Below the pieces are notes generated by a model, which saw only the letters and a program-made list of their open reading frames with translations, had not been told where the DNA came from and made no database searches. Made by a program: the position numbers and the translations under genes. From NCBI GenBank assembly GCA_910575755.1, contig CAJTFO010000001.1, positions 62,001-126,000 on the forward strand: a stretch of 64,000 bases of DNA, in the 5' to 3' direction. This DNA comes from Desulfovibrionaceae bacterium (GTDB lineage: Bacteria; Desulfobacterota; Desulfovibrionia; Desulfovibrionales; Desulfovibrionaceae). How positions within the stretch are numbered: position 1 is the first letter of the stretch; each line of letters opens with the position of its first letter. Below are positions 9,248-18,048 of the stretch, piece by piece.

Positions 9248-10342
9248 ATGGCTGGCAATACCTTCGGGCGCATCCTGCGTCTGACCACGTTTGGAGAATC
9301 CCACGGGCCGGGTCTGGGCGGCGTGCTGGACGGCTGCCCGGCCGGTCTGGAGCTGTGCGAAGCCGACATTCAGGCAGAGCTGGATCTGCGCAAGCCCGGC
9401 CAGGGGCCCACCGCCACCAAGAGGAAAGAGTCCGACACGCTGCGCCTGCTCTCCGGCGTGTTCGAGGGTCGCACCACAGGCACGCCCATAGCCTTTTACA
9501 TTGCCAATGAGGATCAGCGCTCGCGCGATTACGGCAATCTGGCCGAAGTATTCCGGCCCGGCCATGCGGACTGGGGCTATTTTGCGAAATACAACGGCAT
9601 CCGGGACCATCGCGGCGGCGGGCGCTCCTCGGGCCGGGAGACGGCGGCGCGCGTGGCGGGCGGCGCCATCGCCAAAAAAATACTGGCCCGCGCGGGCGTT
9701 ATCGTGCAGGCCGCCTGCGTGGAGCTGGGGGGCATTGCCGTGCCCGCCGGGGATGTGGATATGGAGCGCGCCCAGGGTCGCCCCTATTTTGCGGCCTCCG
9801 ACGCCGCGCCGCCCCTGTGGGACGCGGCTGTGGCCGAAGCCCGCAAGGCCGGCGACACGTTGGGCGGCATCGTGCAGATAGTGGCCCGCCATGTGCCCGC
9901 CGGGCTGGGCGAACCGGTTTTCGACAAGCTGGAGGCCGTGCTGGCCCATGCCGTCATGAGCGTGGGCGCGGTCAAGGGCGTGGAAGTGGGCGAAGGCTTC
10001 GCGGCGGCCCGCCTGCGCGGCTCGCAGAATAATGATCCCCTGCTGCCCGGCGCGGACGGCGCGCTCTCTTCCGTCCGTTTCGTCTCCAATCACGCGGGCG
10101 GCATTCTGGGCGGCATTTCCAGCGGGCAGGATATTGTGCTGCGCGCGGCCGTCAAGCCCATTGCCTCCATCGCCCAAGAACAGCGGAGCGTGGACACGCA
10201 GGGCCGGGCCGCCGCCGTGCTGATCGAAGGCCGTCACGACCTGTCGGCCATTCCGCGCATTGTGCCCGTGCTTTCGGCCATGACCGCCCTGGCTCTGGCT
10301 GACGCCCTGCTGTTGCAAGGCCGCATGGAGCACGGCCTGTGA
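9248..10342 (+). CDS. aroC: Chorismate synthase
   Basis: Converts EPSP to chorismate with reduced FMN, the last common step to aromatic amino acids. The 364 residues contain the chorismate synthase signatures GESHGPGLGGVLDG, YGIRDHRGGGRSSGRET-like text (NGIRDHRGGGRSSGRE) and RLRGSQNNDPLL. The ATG at 9248 gives the canonical MAGNTFGRILRLTTFGESHG; the 31 codons of open frame before it are not conserved-looking. The next gene starts within its stop codon (GTGA overlap), so the two are translationally coupled. Confidence 0.95.
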   Translation: MAGNTFGRILRLTTFGESHGPGLGGVLDGCPAGLELCEADIQAELDLRKPGQGPTATKRKESDTLRLLSGVFEGRTTGTPIAFYIANEDQRSRDYGNLAEVFRPGHADWGYFAKYNGIRDHRGGGRSSGRETAARVAGGAIAKKILARAGVIVQAACVELGGIAVPAGDVDMERAQGRPYFAASDAAPPLWDAAVAEARKAGDTLGGIVQIVARHVPAGLGEPVFDKLEAVLAHAVMSVGAVKGVEVGEGFAAARLRGSQNNDPLLPGADGALSSVRFVSNHAGGILGGISSGQDIVLRAAVKPIASIAQEQRSVDTQGRAAAVLIEGRHDLSAIPRIVPVLSAMTALALADALLLQGRMEHGL

Positions 10343-10650
10343 AGGCTCGCGCCACGGCGGAAACACGTTCCCTGGCGGACCTGAAGTCTGTGGGCAAGGC
10401 CTCGCTGGCGGATTTCCGCCTGCTGGGCGTGCACAGCGTGGCGGATCTGGCCGGGGCTGACCCGCGTGAACTTTACGAACGCCTCTGCCGCCTGCAAGGC
10501 GTCACAGTGGACATCTGCCAGTACGATCTTTTCCGCTGCGCCGTGGCCCAGGCCCGCGATCCGCATCTGCCGCCGGAACAGCGCGACTGGTTCTGGTGGT
10601 CGCGACGGCGCAAGGCGAGCGCCGTCGAACCAGGCGGGGCGGAGGACTGA
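10339..10650 (+). CDS. Helix-hairpin-helix protein of the Cdd1 (pathogenicity locus) family
   Basis: A 103-residue protein starting with GTG inside the aroC stop. SLADLKSVGKASLADFRLLGVHSVADLAG forms a helix-hairpin-helix pattern. CRLQGVTVDICQYDLFRCAV and QRDWFWWSRRR match the small Cdd1 family, whose role is poorly known; a DNA-binding role is inferred from the HhH. It overlaps aroC by four bases and recD2 by one, so all three look co-translated. The pairing with recD2 hints at DNA metabolism, without proof. Confidence 0.75.
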   Translation: MKARATAETRSLADLKSVGKASLADFRLLGVHSVADLAGADPRELYERLCRLQGVTVDICQYDLFRCAVAQARDPHLPPEQRDWFWWSRRRKASAVEPGGAED

Positions 10651-12941
10651 TGGCTGATCTGCCCCTGCTGCGCGACCCCGACGCCGTGGAGCTTACCGGC
10701 TCGGTGGAGCGCGTGGTCTTTCACAATGAAGAAAACGGCTATACCGTGCTGCGGCTGCTGCCGGACAAGGCTTTGCCCGGCGCGTCCAGGGTGACAGGCG
10801 CGCCGCCGCGCGCCGTAAGCCGCGATCCTGTCACCTGCGTGGGTCATATGGTCAGCCCCCAGGCCGGCGTGCACCTCAGGGTGGCCGGGCGCTGGGTGAA
10901 CAACGCCCGCTTTGGCCGCCAGGTGGAGTTTTCCGGCTGCGAAGAAATGCTGCCCGCCACCAGCGAGGGCATCCGCCTCTATCTGGCCTCTGGCCTGATC
11001 AAGGGTGTGGGCGAGGAACTGGCCGGGCGCATTGTGCAGGCTTTCGGCACGGACACCATCCGCGTGCTGGACGAGGAGCCGGAACGTCTGCTCCAGGTGC
11101 GCGGCGTGGGCCGCAAAAGTCTGGCGCGCATTCAGGAGTCCTGGGCCGAGCATCGGGGCATGCGCGACCTGCTGCTTTTTCTCCAGCCCCACGGCATCAC
11201 GCCGGCCTATGCCGTGCGCATCTACCGGGCCTACGGCAGCCAGGCCCTCAACGTGGTGCGCGAAAATCCATACCGGCTGGCTATGGATATCCACGGCATC
11301 GGCTTTGTCACGGCTGACGCGGCGGCCGCCAAGCTCGGTTTCGAGCCGGATCACCCCCTGCGCATCCAGGCGGGAACGCTCTATATCCTGCAAAAAGCAA
11401 CGGATGACGGCAATGTTTATCTGCCCGAAGCCAGACTGGCGCGCGAGGTCTGCTCCCAACTGAATGTGGAGCCGGAACAGGCTCTGGAAGCCATCGCCGC
11501 TCTGGAGCTTGACGAACGTCTGGTGCGCGAAGAACTGGAAGCGCCCGGCCAGGCCGTTCCCGACGAGACAAACGCGGAGGACGGAGAAGACGGCAATGAG
11601 GTGGGCGTCTACCTGCGCCGCTACCATCATTGCGAAACCAAAACCGCCTTTTATCTCCAGCGCCTGCTGCACTCGCCCAAAGCCGTGCGTTTTGAAAATC
11701 CTGACGCGCTGGTGGACAGAATCGCCGGCCAACTGCCCATTGCTCTGGCTCCGGAACAACTGGAGGCCGTGCGCACGGCGGCGCGCAGCAAGATCATGGT
11801 GCTCACCGGCGGACCGGGCACGGGCAAAACCACCATCATCAATGCCATTATCAAACTGTTCGGCGAAGTGCGGGCGCGCATTCTGCTGGCCGCGCCCACG
11901 GGCCGGGCCGCCAAGCGCATGGCCGAAACTTCGGGCCGCGAGGCGCGCACCATCCACCGCCTGCTGGAATACAGCCCCAAGGAAGACGGCTTCGCCCGCA
12001 ACGAGGACAATCCCCTGGCCTGTGGCCTGCTGGTGGTGGACGAAGCCTCCATGATGGACACCCTGCTCTTCTACCATCTGCTCAAGGCCGTGCCCCTGGG
12101 CGCGACCCTGGTACTGGTGGGCGATGTGTACCAACTGCCCTCGGTGGGGCCGGGCAATGTGCTGGCGGACATCATCGCTTCGGGCGTGACGCCGGTGGTG
12201 GAGCTGACCGAAATTTTCCGCCAGTCCGCCGAAAGCGCCATCATCTGCAACGCCCACCTCATCAATCACGGTGAGGTTCCGAATCTGGAATCCAGCAGGG
12301 AACGCCTCTCGGATTTTTACTTCATCCACCAGAACAACCCGGAAAAAGCGGCGGACATGATGGTGGATCTGGTGAAAAATCATATTCCGCGGCGCTTCGG
12401 TCTGGACCCGGTGGACGACATCCAGGTGCTCACGCCCATGCACAAGGGGGCCGTGGGCGCGGGGCAGATGAACGCGCGCCTTCAGGAGGCCCTGAACCCC
12501 AACGGCCTCGAAGTGCGACGGGGCGAGCGGGCCTTCCGCCTGCGCGACAAGGTCATGCAGGTGCGCAACAATTATGAAAAGGATGTTTTTAACGGCGACA
12601 TGGGCCGCATCGTCTTTCTGGACCCCAAGGAGCGCACGCTGAGCGTCAGTTTTGACGAGCGCGTGGTTCCCTATGATTTTGACGAGCTGGACGAACTGGC
12701 CCCGGCCTATGCCATTTCCATCCACAAGTCACAGGGGTCGGAATACCCGGCCGTGGTCATTCCCATCATGATGCAGCATTATGTGCTCTTGCAGCGCAAC
12801 CTCATTTACACGGGCGTGACGCGCGGCAAAAAACTGGTGGTGCTGGTGGGCGAGGCCCGCGCGCTGCACATGGCCGTCAAAAACAATAAAACCCGCCGGC
12901 GATACACGCACCTGGCCCAGCGTCTGAACCCTGCCTATTGA
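10650..12941 (+). CDS. recD2: RecD2-type ATP-dependent DNA helicase
   Basis: 5'-3' superfamily 1B helicase acting in DNA repair without RecBC. In the 763 residues one sees an N-terminal OB-like part (ELTGSVERVVFHNEENGYTV), helix-hairpin-helix repeats (GLIKGVGEELAGRIV and VRGVGRKSLARI), Walker A LTGGPGTGKTT near residue 385, Walker B LLVVDEASMMD, and the UvrD-C end AYAISIHKSQGSEYPAVVIP. The start at 10650 overlaps the previous stop (TGATG) and follows GGAGG. The in-frame extension to 10596 is not needed. Confidence 0.93.
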   Translation: MADLPLLRDPDAVELTGSVERVVFHNEENGYTVLRLLPDKALPGASRVTGAPPRAVSRDPVTCVGHMVSPQAGVHLRVAGRWVNNARFGRQVEFSGCEEMLPATSEGIRLYLASGLIKGVGEELAGRIVQAFGTDTIRVLDEEPERLLQVRGVGRKSLARIQESWAEHRGMRDLLLFLQPHGITPAYAVRIYRAYGSQALNVVRENPYRLAMDIHGIGFVTADAAAAKLGFEPDHPLRIQAGTLYILQKATDDGNVYLPEARLAREVCSQLNVEPEQALEAIAALELDERLVREELEAPGQAVPDETNAEDGEDGNEVGVYLRRYHHCETKTAFYLQRLLHSPKAVRFENPDALVDRIAGQLPIALAPEQLEAVRTAARSKIMVLTGGPGTGKTTIINAIIKLFGEVRARILLAAPTGRAAKRMAETSGREARTIHRLLEYSPKEDGFARNEDNPLACGLLVVDEASMMDTLLFYHLLKAVPLGATLVLVGDVYQLPSVGPGNVLADIIASGVTPVVELTEIFRQSAESAIICNAHLINHGEVPNLESSRERLSDFYFIHQNNPEKAADMMVDLVKNHIPRRFGLDPVDDIQVLTPMHKGAVGAGQMNARLQEALNPNGLEVRRGERAFRLRDKVMQVRNNYEKDVFNGDMGRIVFLDPKERTLSVSFDERVVPYDFDELDELAPAYAISIHKSQGSEYPAVVIPIMMQHYVLLQRNLIYTGVTRGKKLVVLVGEARALHMAVKNNKTRRRYTHLAQRLNPAY

Positions 12942-12952
12942 TGGCGCATTCC

Positions 12953-12970
12953 CGCGCCCATGCGGGCGCG
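12953..12970 (+). terminator. GC-rich hairpin after recD2
   Basis: CGCGCCC and GGGCGCG pair across a four-base loop, 12 bases after the recD2 stop. The following sequence is CCTTTG, so the T-tract is weak. Confidence 0.5.
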
Positions 12971-13000
12971 CCTTTGTCAACGTCAATGCCCATTACAGTT

Positions 13001-13138
13001 TCGATTGAAAATGTAAATTTTCAATCTGCTCGTCGCCGTCATTTCGCGGAAAAAGTGTGGTTTTTCCGATCATTGGGCGCGGTTGTCCGCTTGTGCGGCC
13101 AACAGAGCATTTACCTGATTTCATCAGAGAAATGCTCT
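13001..13138. repeat. 138-bp structured dispersed repeat, copy 1
   Basis: Aligns end to end, with the same 138-bp length, to 33343-33480. It holds three potential hairpins: a near-perfect palindrome at 13003-13026 (GATTGAAAATG arm), GGAAAAA/TTTTTCC around 13058-13077, and AGAGCATTT/AAATGCTCT at 13104-13138. Between the last two lies a GTCCGCTTGTGCGGCC stretch. It contains no reading frame of note and lies beside a truncated AMMECR1-type gene. Confidence 0.85.
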
Positions 13139-13327
13139 GGCTCCGGAACACAGGGCTTCATGCCAGAACAGCTTCGGACATCCCGGCCTGCCCATTACAT
13201 CCGTGTTCTCAGGCGGCTCCGGCGGGCAGGCGGCGATCTTTCCGGCCAGGACGCTTTCAATGGACAGGCGGATCACGCGGCTCAGATACGCCCGTTCCGC
13301 GTCATTCAGAGAAAAGGAAAGCGTCAT
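13124..13327 (-). pseudogene. Truncated AMMECR1 (AmmeMemoRadiSam protein A) gene, N-terminal fragment
   Basis: A frame with an excellent AGGAGG site begins MTLSFSLNDAERAYLSRVIR and continues SIESVLAGKIAACPPEPPENT. This matches the start of AMMECR1-type proteins (acidic-basic helix, A-R-x-S-I, then a proline-rich turn). The expected L-G-A-F-V-T-L strand and the remaining 130 or so residues are missing. After about residue 42 the frame becomes unrelated and stops inside the 138-bp repeat. The reading is a deletion remnant. A short real protein cannot be excluded because the translation signals are intact. Confidence 0.55.
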
Positions 13328-13654
13328 GCGGCCTCCTGACGGGTTTCAGATCCTTATCTCACGCCCCTCAAAACAAGAAATGCCACAACAATGTTGCGGC
13401 AGATCTTGCAAAAAACGACGCGGCGCGCAAAGCGCGGTGTTTTGCCTTTTTCACGGCAATGGCGGCTCCGGGGGAATGTATTGAGCCATAAATGCCCCAG
13501 GCAGATGCAGCCTGACGGCGTGAAAAGACCAAAACCGCTTTGCGCCTGATACTCCGCGACAAACTGTTTCGGGGCATCAGCCGTCAGGCGCGGGCCTGAT
13601 CCGGCGGCGCGACCGCCGTGAGCGAGGCGAAACCACGCTTGCGGCGAAAGCCGC
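13328..13654. other. Non-coding stretch between the AMMECR1 remnant and dsrD
   Basis: No convincing gene. A 10-bp inverted repeat (GCCTGACGGC at 13510, GCCGTCAGGC at 13580) encloses 60 bp. A small GCGGC-GAAA-GCCGC hairpin at 13641-13654 abuts the dsrD stop and may be part of the 3' end of the dsr transcript, but no T-run follows it. Confidence 0.4.
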
Positions 13655-13891
13655 TTAACCTTCGCCCTCAGCGTGGGACTGCTTGCCCGCGCCTTTCAGG
13701 CCGTACATGGTGGTGGAACCGGAAGACCAGAATTCCAGCACCTCTTCGTTGACCAGCTTGGTGAGAACCTTCTTCACCTCACGGGGCCCCTTGTCCGGAA
13801 AGAGTTCCAGAAAGTCCTTGAAATAAAACTTGGACTTGGCGGCGGATTTGCCTTTCAGAAACTCAATAACAACATCTTTGTCGTCAGCCAT
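13655..13891 (-). CDS. dsrD: Dissimilatory sulfite reductase-associated protein DsrD
   Basis: A 78-residue winged-helix protein coded directly after dsrB, as in other sulfate reducers. It begins MADDKDVVIEFLKGKSAAKS and contains YFKDFLELFPDKGPREVKKV and a V-L-E-F-W-S-S-G-S-T-T-M-Y-G-L wing, all typical of DsrD. It is known as an activator of DsrAB turnover rather than a DNA regulator. It has its own ribosome site (AGGAG) and lies 54 bp after dsrB, in the same orientation. Confidence 0.96.
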   Translation of the reverse strand: MADDKDVVIEFLKGKSAAKSKFYFKDFLELFPDKGPREVKKVLTKLVNEEVLEFWSSGSTTMYGLKGAGKQSHAEGEG

Positions 13892-13945
13892 GAGCTTTCT
13901 CCTGTCCCGGCGGCGCGCATGCGCGCCGCCGGGTTTGCAAGTTGC

Positions 13946-15091
13946 CTAGAACTTGAACTGGGTGCTCTGCCGCCATGTGTAGTAGGCGGAATCGCGGAAG
14001 TCGTCGATCAGGTGATGGGTGAACTCAAGGCCGGTCAGCTTGAAGAAGCTTTCCCAGCCGATGCGCTCGGCCCATTCGCCCAGGCGCTCGTATTTTTCGG
14101 CGTTGGCGGCGTAGACTTCGACAATGTGCTTCACGGTCTTGGTCAGGCTGGGCCAGCGCGGCGGTTCGTTGGGGATATAGCCCACAACCACCTTGGAGAA
14201 CTTGGGCATGGAGATACGGTTGGAAACCTTGCCGCCCACCATGATGGCGATGCCGTCGCCCTCGCTGTCGGCGATGGGCAGGGCCGGGCACATGGTGTAG
14301 CAGTTGCCGCAGTACATGCAGCGGTCTTCCTTGATGGCGATGGAGTTCACCTTCTCGCCGTTGTGCTCCACCTTGGTGGGACGCACGGCGGCGGTGGGGC
14401 AGGCGGCCACGGCCAGCGGAATTTCGCAGAGCTGATCGGCCCATTCGTGGTCGATCATGGGCGGCTTGCGGTGAATGCCCACCAGGCCGATGTCCGAGCA
14501 GTGCACGGCACCGCACATATTGATGCAGCAGGCCAGGGCCACGCGCACAGGCGCGGGCATGCGCATGTTCTTGAACTCGTCAAACAGGGCGTCCATCACA
14601 CATTTCACCGGGCCGGAGGCGTCGGTGGCGGGCGTGTGGCAATGCACCCAGCCCTGGGTGTGGATCATGTTGCTGACGCTGGCGCCCGTGCCGCCCACGG
14701 GGAACTTGAAGGAGCCGCCGTCGAACTTGCGGGAGTTCAGATCGTCGCGCAGGGCCTTCATGGTGGCTTCGTCCTCCACCATGAATTCGATGTTGTTACG
14801 GGTGGTCCAGCGCAGATAGCCGCCGCAGTACTTGTCGGCGATATCGCACAGCTCACGGATATGCGTGATGGACATGGTGCGGGTGCCGCCCACGCGCACG
14901 GTGTAAACCTTGTCACCGCTTTCGGCCACGTGCATCAGCACGCCGGGCTCCAGAATTTCATGATAGAGCCACTTGCCGAAGTTCTTTTTGATCACCGGCG
15001 GGAGATATTCGTCATACTTGTGAGGGCCAATGTCGGAAATGCGGCCTTCCATCGGTTTCTGGGGATTGTACCCGGTAGAAATAAAAGCCAT
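13946..15091 (-). CDS. dsrB: Dissimilatory sulfite reductase beta subunit
   Basis: Catalytic partner in the cytoplasmic alpha2-beta2 sulfite reductase that forms DsrC trisulfide from sulfite. The 381-residue protein begins [20 protein letters not shown]. Siroheme/[4Fe-4S] cysteines lie in [15 protein letters not shown] and ACPTAAV. The inserted ferredoxin domain has [15 protein letters not shown]. It lies 19 bp after dsrA and is followed by dsrD, the standard order. Confidence 0.97.
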   Translation of the reverse strand: MAFISTGYNPQKPMEGRISDIGPHKYDEYLPPVIKKNFGKWLYHEILEPGVLMHVAESGDKVYTVRVGGTRTMSITHIRELCDIADKYCGGYLRWTTRNNIEFMVEDEATMKALRDDLNSRKFDGGSFKFPVGGTGASVSNMIHTQGWVHCHTPATDASGPVKCVMDALFDEFKNMRMPAPVRVALACCINMCGAVHCSDIGLVGIHRKPPMIDHEWADQLCEIPLAVAACPTAAVRPTKVEHNGEKVNSIAIKEDRCMYCGNCYTMCPALPIADSEGDGIAIMVGGKVSNRISMPKFSKVVVGYIPNEPPRWPSLTKTVKHIVEVYAANAEKYERLGEWAERIGWESFFKLTGLEFTHHLIDDFRDSAYYTWRQSTQFKF

Positions 15092-15110
15092 GTTCGTGTC
15101 CCCCTTATAA

Positions 15111-16424
15111 CTAGCGTTGATGGCGTTTACGGAAATCGGCGAGGTCGCGTTTCCAGCCGCCGGGCACTTCCTCTTCCTTGAAGAAGATGAAGGGATTGGT
15201 ACGCGGCGCTTTCACCTGACAGGGCATAGCCGGCGTGTCGGTGACTTCCAGCAGCTTCTGGAAGGAGAGGCGCTTCATGGTTTCGCCCACGCGCTCGCGG
15301 TTTTTGCCTTCTTCCATCCACCAATCCCAGATTTTTTCGATGACTTCCTTAATGTCGTCATAGGGGGCTTCACAGGAGATGAAGGGAACAAGCAGCGAAC
15401 CCATCTGCGCGCCGTCCACCACAGGGGCCTTGGCGCCCACCAGAATGCTGGCGCCGCGCTCGTCGCCGATGTGCAGGGCCTGGGGCATGGTGTTGATGCA
15501 GTGCATGCAGCGCACGCAGTCGGCGGTCTTGATGGAAAGCTTGGAACCGTCCCACTTCATGCAGTGGGAGGGGCAGCGGTCAATGACTTCCTTCTGGAGG
15601 TCGAACTTGCCCCAGTCGCGCCCGGCGTGCGCGCCGGCGTTGGGTTTGATCTCGCCGGCCACATAGGCCTTGACCTTTTCCTGGTCGATCTTGATGTCGT
15701 CCTTCCAGGTGCCCACCACGGCAAAGTCGGAACGGGCCATGGCGCACACGCAACCGTTGGGGCAGCCGTCGAACTTGAACTTGAACTTGTAGGGGAAGGC
15801 CGGACGGTGCAGCTCGTCCTGATAGTCCATGGTCAGCTGATAGCACATGTCCTGCGTGTTGTAGCAGGCGTACTCGCAGCGGGACTGCCCAAGGCAGGCG
15901 GCGGGCGTGCGCAGGTTGGAGCCGGAACCGCCAAGGTCCACATTCATCTTGTGGGTCAGCTCGTGGAAGATTTCTTCCAGCTGGACGGTCTGGGTGCCGA
16001 TCAGCACGATGTCGCCGGTGGAGCCGTGCATGTTGGTGATGCCGGAACCGCGCAGATCCCAGATGTCGCACAGGTCACGCAGGAACTTGGTGTTGTAGTA
16101 CTTGCCCGAGGGCTGGGCCACGCGCATGGTGTGAAAGTGAGCCACGCCGGGGAACTGTTCGGGCTGGTCGCAGTAACGGCCGATGACGCCGCCGCCGTAT
16201 CCGAACACGCCCACGATGCCGCCATGCTTCCAGTGCGTTTCCTTTTCATTGTAGGAAAGCTCCAGCACGCCCAGCAGATCTTCGGGGGCATCCACGGGAA
16301 TCTGATAGTCAAGGCCCTTGGGGTTCGCGGCGCGCACGGCCGCTTCCTGTTTGATGTCAGACACAAAGCTCGGCCAGGGGCCGCTTTCAAGCTGGTCCAA
16401 CAGGGGAGTTGCATGTTTCGCCAT
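15111..16424 (-). CDS. dsrA: Dissimilatory sulfite reductase alpha subunit
   Basis: The 437-residue subunit starts [20 protein letters not shown]. Siroheme-linked cysteines are in the C-x5-C stretch ACLGQSRC and in GCPNGC. The ferredoxin domain shows CPSHC and [13 protein letters not shown]. The ATG at 16424 lies seven bases after GGAGG; the ATG six bases upstream would be almost on top of the ribosome site, so it is rejected. First gene of dsrABD. Confidence 0.97.
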   Translation of the reverse strand: MAKHATPLLDQLESGPWPSFVSDIKQEAAVRAANPKGLDYQIPVDAPEDLLGVLELSYNEKETHWKHGGIVGVFGYGGGVIGRYCDQPEQFPGVAHFHTMRVAQPSGKYYNTKFLRDLCDIWDLRGSGITNMHGSTGDIVLIGTQTVQLEEIFHELTHKMNVDLGGSGSNLRTPAACLGQSRCEYACYNTQDMCYQLTMDYQDELHRPAFPYKFKFKFDGCPNGCVCAMARSDFAVVGTWKDDIKIDQEKVKAYVAGEIKPNAGAHAGRDWGKFDLQKEVIDRCPSHCMKWDGSKLSIKTADCVRCMHCINTMPQALHIGDERGASILVGAKAPVVDGAQMGSLLVPFISCEAPYDDIKEVIEKIWDWWMEEGKNRERVGETMKRLSFQKLLEVTDTPAMPCQVKAPRTNPFIFFKEEEVPGGWKRDLADFRKRHQR

Positions 16425-16867
16425 TGCCATACCTCCACTAAGGTTGATTGCATCACGCCACCGCGTGACATGCCGTTCCGCTGCGCCAATCCCGGAGCAT
16501 CGCAAAACGGTCTTCTGCGCGTAGCCGATCCGCGGCGGAATGCCTCCCGCCCCGGTGCTGCCGGCAACTTTGTCAAGCCGCCGCGACGCCCGCTCCGCCA
16601 CAGCGGAACGCCCCATAGGGATCAGGAATGAGCGGGCGAGCCAGAGCCTCGGCCCCTCGGGCCGCAACGCGGTCTTTTTGTTGCATATCCCATTTTTTCC
16701 CTGATGACAACCGCTAAACCCAACATTGACCGCATTTTCGGCGGGCGTGACCGCTCGCCCGCCGAAGGCGGCGCATGCTCTTGGCAAAGACGGCGCTTTC
16801 GGCATAGAATAACGGCGCTTCACATTTCCATGCCCAGAACACAACCACAGCAGGCAAACGGACAGCC
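16425..16867. promoter_or_regulatory. Intergenic control region between dsrA (-) and the unknown-gene cluster (+)
   Basis: 443 bp between divergent starts, with no gene recognised. An inverted repeat TCACGC-CACC-GCGTGA at 16453-16468 lies 29 bp upstream of the dsrA start, close enough to act as an operator or a leader hairpin. A further GC-rich region and a CTTTTTG stretch occur near 16674. No confident -35/-10 pair was assigned for dsrA. Confidence 0.45.
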
Positions 16868-17137
16868 ATGAAAGACGAACGCGGCTTGTATTACCACCCG
16901 CAGGCCGGCAACAGCCAGGCCAGGGTCTATGTGCGACGGGGGCCGGACGGCGAAGTGGAATTCCGCCTCTGGCAGGCGGATCACCCCGAAGTCTGGGAGC
17001 GTCACCCCTGGCTCAGCCTGGACGTGCTGCATAGCGCGGCCCGCCTGTACCAGACGGAGCGCAACAGGGAGGCCGACCCTCTCAGGCTTTACGATCTGGC
17101 CGTGGCCAGAGCCCTGCTGCGGGAGAGCGAAGCGTGA
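16868..17137 (+). CDS. Small protein of unknown function
   Basis: 89 residues, soluble, no signal peptide. It starts MKDERGLYYHPQAGNSQARV and is rich in Tyr/Trp near the N-terminus (REFRLWQ-type pattern: VEFRLWQADHPEVWERHPWL). It ends in a charged helix. The next gene starts with a GTG inside its stop codon (four-base overlap), so the pair is co-translated. Family not recognised. It is the first gene divergent from dsrA. Confidence 0.65.
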   Translation: MKDERGLYYHPQAGNSQARVYVRRGPDGEVEFRLWQADHPEVWERHPWLSLDVLHSAARLYQTERNREADPLRLYDLAVARALLRESEA

Positions 17138-18048
17138 GCGGCCGCTGGCTGCCGGCCAACAGAGCCTTTTTTGTACGCGATCTGGTGCGCGACTATTGCA
17201 TGGTATTCCGCCTGTTGTCCGACCAGAAGCGACGCTTTGAGCGCGACGGCGCGGTGTCCTACTCGGCCCTGCGCGATCTGCTGGGCGAGGCCATGCGCAA
17301 GGGCGTGTTCTGGCGTCTCAAGGACACGGCCCATCACCTGTTTCGCAACACGGCCCGCCCGGCTTCCGCGACACTGCGGGGCCGGGGCGACGCGCTCCGG
17401 CAATGCGCGGACGGCCGGCACACCGACGGCGCGGCGGCGCAAAGTCCGGTGGAAGCCCTTATAGACTGGTGCGTGGGGTACGCTTTTCACGAATGCGCCA
17501 AACTCAGGGAAGACGCCTTTCAGGGACAGCATTACGCCAACCGCCTGAGCCAGTTGCGCCGCCATCCGGCGCTGACCGGCGAGCTGTATGACCCGCTGGG
17601 CGCCCTGGCCGCCCAGACCGCCGAAAGCTCGGCGCGCGAACTGGAACGCATCCTGCATGTGCTCTCGCACGGACTCTTTCTGCTGACGCGCTATCTGACG
17701 GCTGAGGGCAAAAACGGCCGCCTGGCCCGCTGGCTGGCCTGCGAGGAGGCGCTGGCCCGCGAGGTGTTCGGGCGGTATTATCCGGATCTGCTCACGGCGC
17801 TGTATGACGGCGAGCCCGCGCGCCTGTATGCGCTGGCCGCGCGGGACCTTCTGGAATCCGGCCGGCATGAGCCCGCCCTGGTTCTGCTGCGGCGAACCCG
17901 CCAACGAAATCTGCTCAATGCCGAGGGGCTGGAACTGCTGCACAGGCTGGAGGCCGGTTGCTCCGAAGAGTATGATGCGGCACATTGCGCCGCCTGCGCC
18001 CGGAGCGGCGCGGCGCGCTGCATGAACGTCCCGGAGCGCGAGGCATGA
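17134..18048 (+). CDS. Protein of unknown function, helical
   Basis: 304 residues from a GTG start that overlaps the previous stop. Predominantly helical and charged, without signal peptide or clear membrane segment. A cluster AHCAACARSGAARC near the C-terminus carries three cysteines in a C-x2-C-x6-C spacing that could hold metal. The stop overlaps the ATG of the RlpA gene (ATGA), giving a three-gene unit with the 89-residue protein and RlpA. No family recognised. Confidence 0.6.
   Translation: MSGRWLPANRAFFVRDLVRDYCMVFRLLSDQKRRFERDGAVSYSALRDLLGEAMRKGVFWRLKDTAHHLFRNTARPASATLRGRGDALRQCADGRHTDGAAAQSPVEALIDWCVGYAFHECAKLREDAFQGQHYANRLSQLRRHPALTGELYDPLGALAAQTAESSARELERILHVLSHGLFLLTRYLTAEGKNGRLARWLACEEALAREVFGRYYPDLLTALYDGEPARLYALAARDLLESGRHEPALVLLRRTRQRNLLNAEGLELLHRLEAGCSEEYDAAHCAACARSGAARCMNVPEREA

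Noticed and set aside
10596..10649. Earlier start for recD2
   Set aside because: The extra 18 codons overlap the helix-hairpin-helix gene and lack a ribosome site, while the ATG at 10650 has GGAGG at the right distance.
13001..13138. 138-bp repeat as an insertion sequence or CRISPR unit
   Set aside because: No terminal inverted repeats, target duplication or transposase, and the copies are single rather than arrayed with spacers.
13673..16631. Long + strand frames across dsrD, dsrB and dsrA
   Set aside because: Shadows of the dsr operon; no ribosome site or recognisable protein, while the - strand has diagnostic DsrABD sequence.
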